Shown in pieces: positions 28,444 through 28,496 of a stretch of 28,496 nucleotides of DNA. The stretch comes from an uncultured Sphingomonas sp. (GTDB lineage Bacteria; Pseudomonadota; Alphaproteobacteria; Sphingomonadales; Sphingomonadaceae). Below the pieces are notes generated by a model, which saw only the letters and a list, made by a program, of their open reading frames with translations, ran no database searches and was not told where the DNA came from. The stretch covers positions 1 to 28,496 of the forward strand of contig CAMPJH010000003.1 of NCBI GenBank assembly GCA_946886845.1, read 5' to 3'. Positions within the stretch are counted from its first letter, which is position 1. The number at the start of each line of letters is the position of its first letter. The position numbers and the translations under genes are program-made.

Positions 28444-28496
28444 GGAGACGTGGGTGAGTGGCTGAAACCAGCGGTTTGCTAAACCGCCGTACGGGG
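28444..28496 (+). tRNA. tRNA-Ser (anticodon GCU), 5' part, cut off by the window end
   Basis: GGAGACG begins the acceptor stem, followed by a D-arm (GGTGAGTGGCTGAAACC). The anticodon arm has stem GCGGT/ACCGC around the loop TTGCTAA, giving anticodon GCT in DNA, which reads AGC and AGU serine codons. The bases after it (TACGGGG) look like the start of the long variable arm typical of serine tRNAs. The T arm and 3' acceptor strand lie beyond the window. Confidence 0.92.

Overview
The window looks like chromosomal DNA of a sphingomonad (Alphaproteobacteria, Sphingomonadales). The support is high G+C, dense packing, an alphaproteobacterial-type SspB with a ClpX-binding tail, a UPF0314/DUF2585 protein, the neighbours maeB, mutS and glnD, and a De Ley-Doudoroff galactose cluster. 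I assign the group by pattern recognition only. I see no phage, insertion sequence, CRISPR array or rRNA. Coding density is very high and no gap between genes exceeds about 160 bases.

Left part (1-11938), core genes. In order: the start of an NADP-malic enzyme (minus), mutS and glnD (overlapping, plus), an APC-type amino-acid permease and a HIT-family protein (minus), sspB and fumC (overlapping, plus), a PagL-like lipid A deacylase with a DUF2585 membrane protein (minus), and a CorA magnesium/cobalt channel (plus).

Middle (11935-19363). A 62-residue orphan protein (minus) is followed by an unusual NRAMP-like transporter. Then comes a chain of acnA, a GFA-family zinc protein, a three-helix membrane protein and a cyclase-family hydrolase with altered metal ligands. 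A YgfZ/GcvT-like folate-binding protein and pyrC are divergently transcribed from a 22-base gap.

Right part (19360-25181), galactose catabolism. Two back-to-back operons start 29 bases apart. The leftward one encodes KDGal kinase (dgoK), KDPGal aldolase (dgoA) and a Gfo/Idh/MocA sugar 1-dehydrogenase. The rightward one encodes an SMP-30 lactonase, a cytoplasmic GH1-like glycosidase and D-galactonate dehydratase (dgoD). Together they give a complete non-phosphorylating-entry route: (galactoside ->) galactose -> galactonolactone -> galactonate -> KDGal -> KDPGal -> pyruvate + glyceraldehyde 3-phosphate. An aldose 1-epimerase at 27469-28359 would supply the anomer the dehydrogenase needs. No sugar transporter or regulator for this route lies in the window. 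A thiamine-diphosphate enzyme of the pyruvate oxidase/acetolactate synthase superfamily and a 110-residue orphan lie between. The window ends inside a tRNA-Ser(GCU) with a recognisable promoter.

Themes worth noting: tandem genes are commonly joined by ATGA overlaps (seven cases); four of six convergent pairs share a 4-base antiparallel stop overlap; two divergent pairs are separated by little more than back-to-back ribosome binding sites; and the GH1-like gene has its Shine-Dalgarno sequence placed for an ATC codon rather than the nearest ATG. I found no wholly new multi-gene system. The most distinctive points are the odd start of the glycosidase, the altered metal sites in the cyclase and the NRAMP-like protein, and the compact bidirectional junctions.
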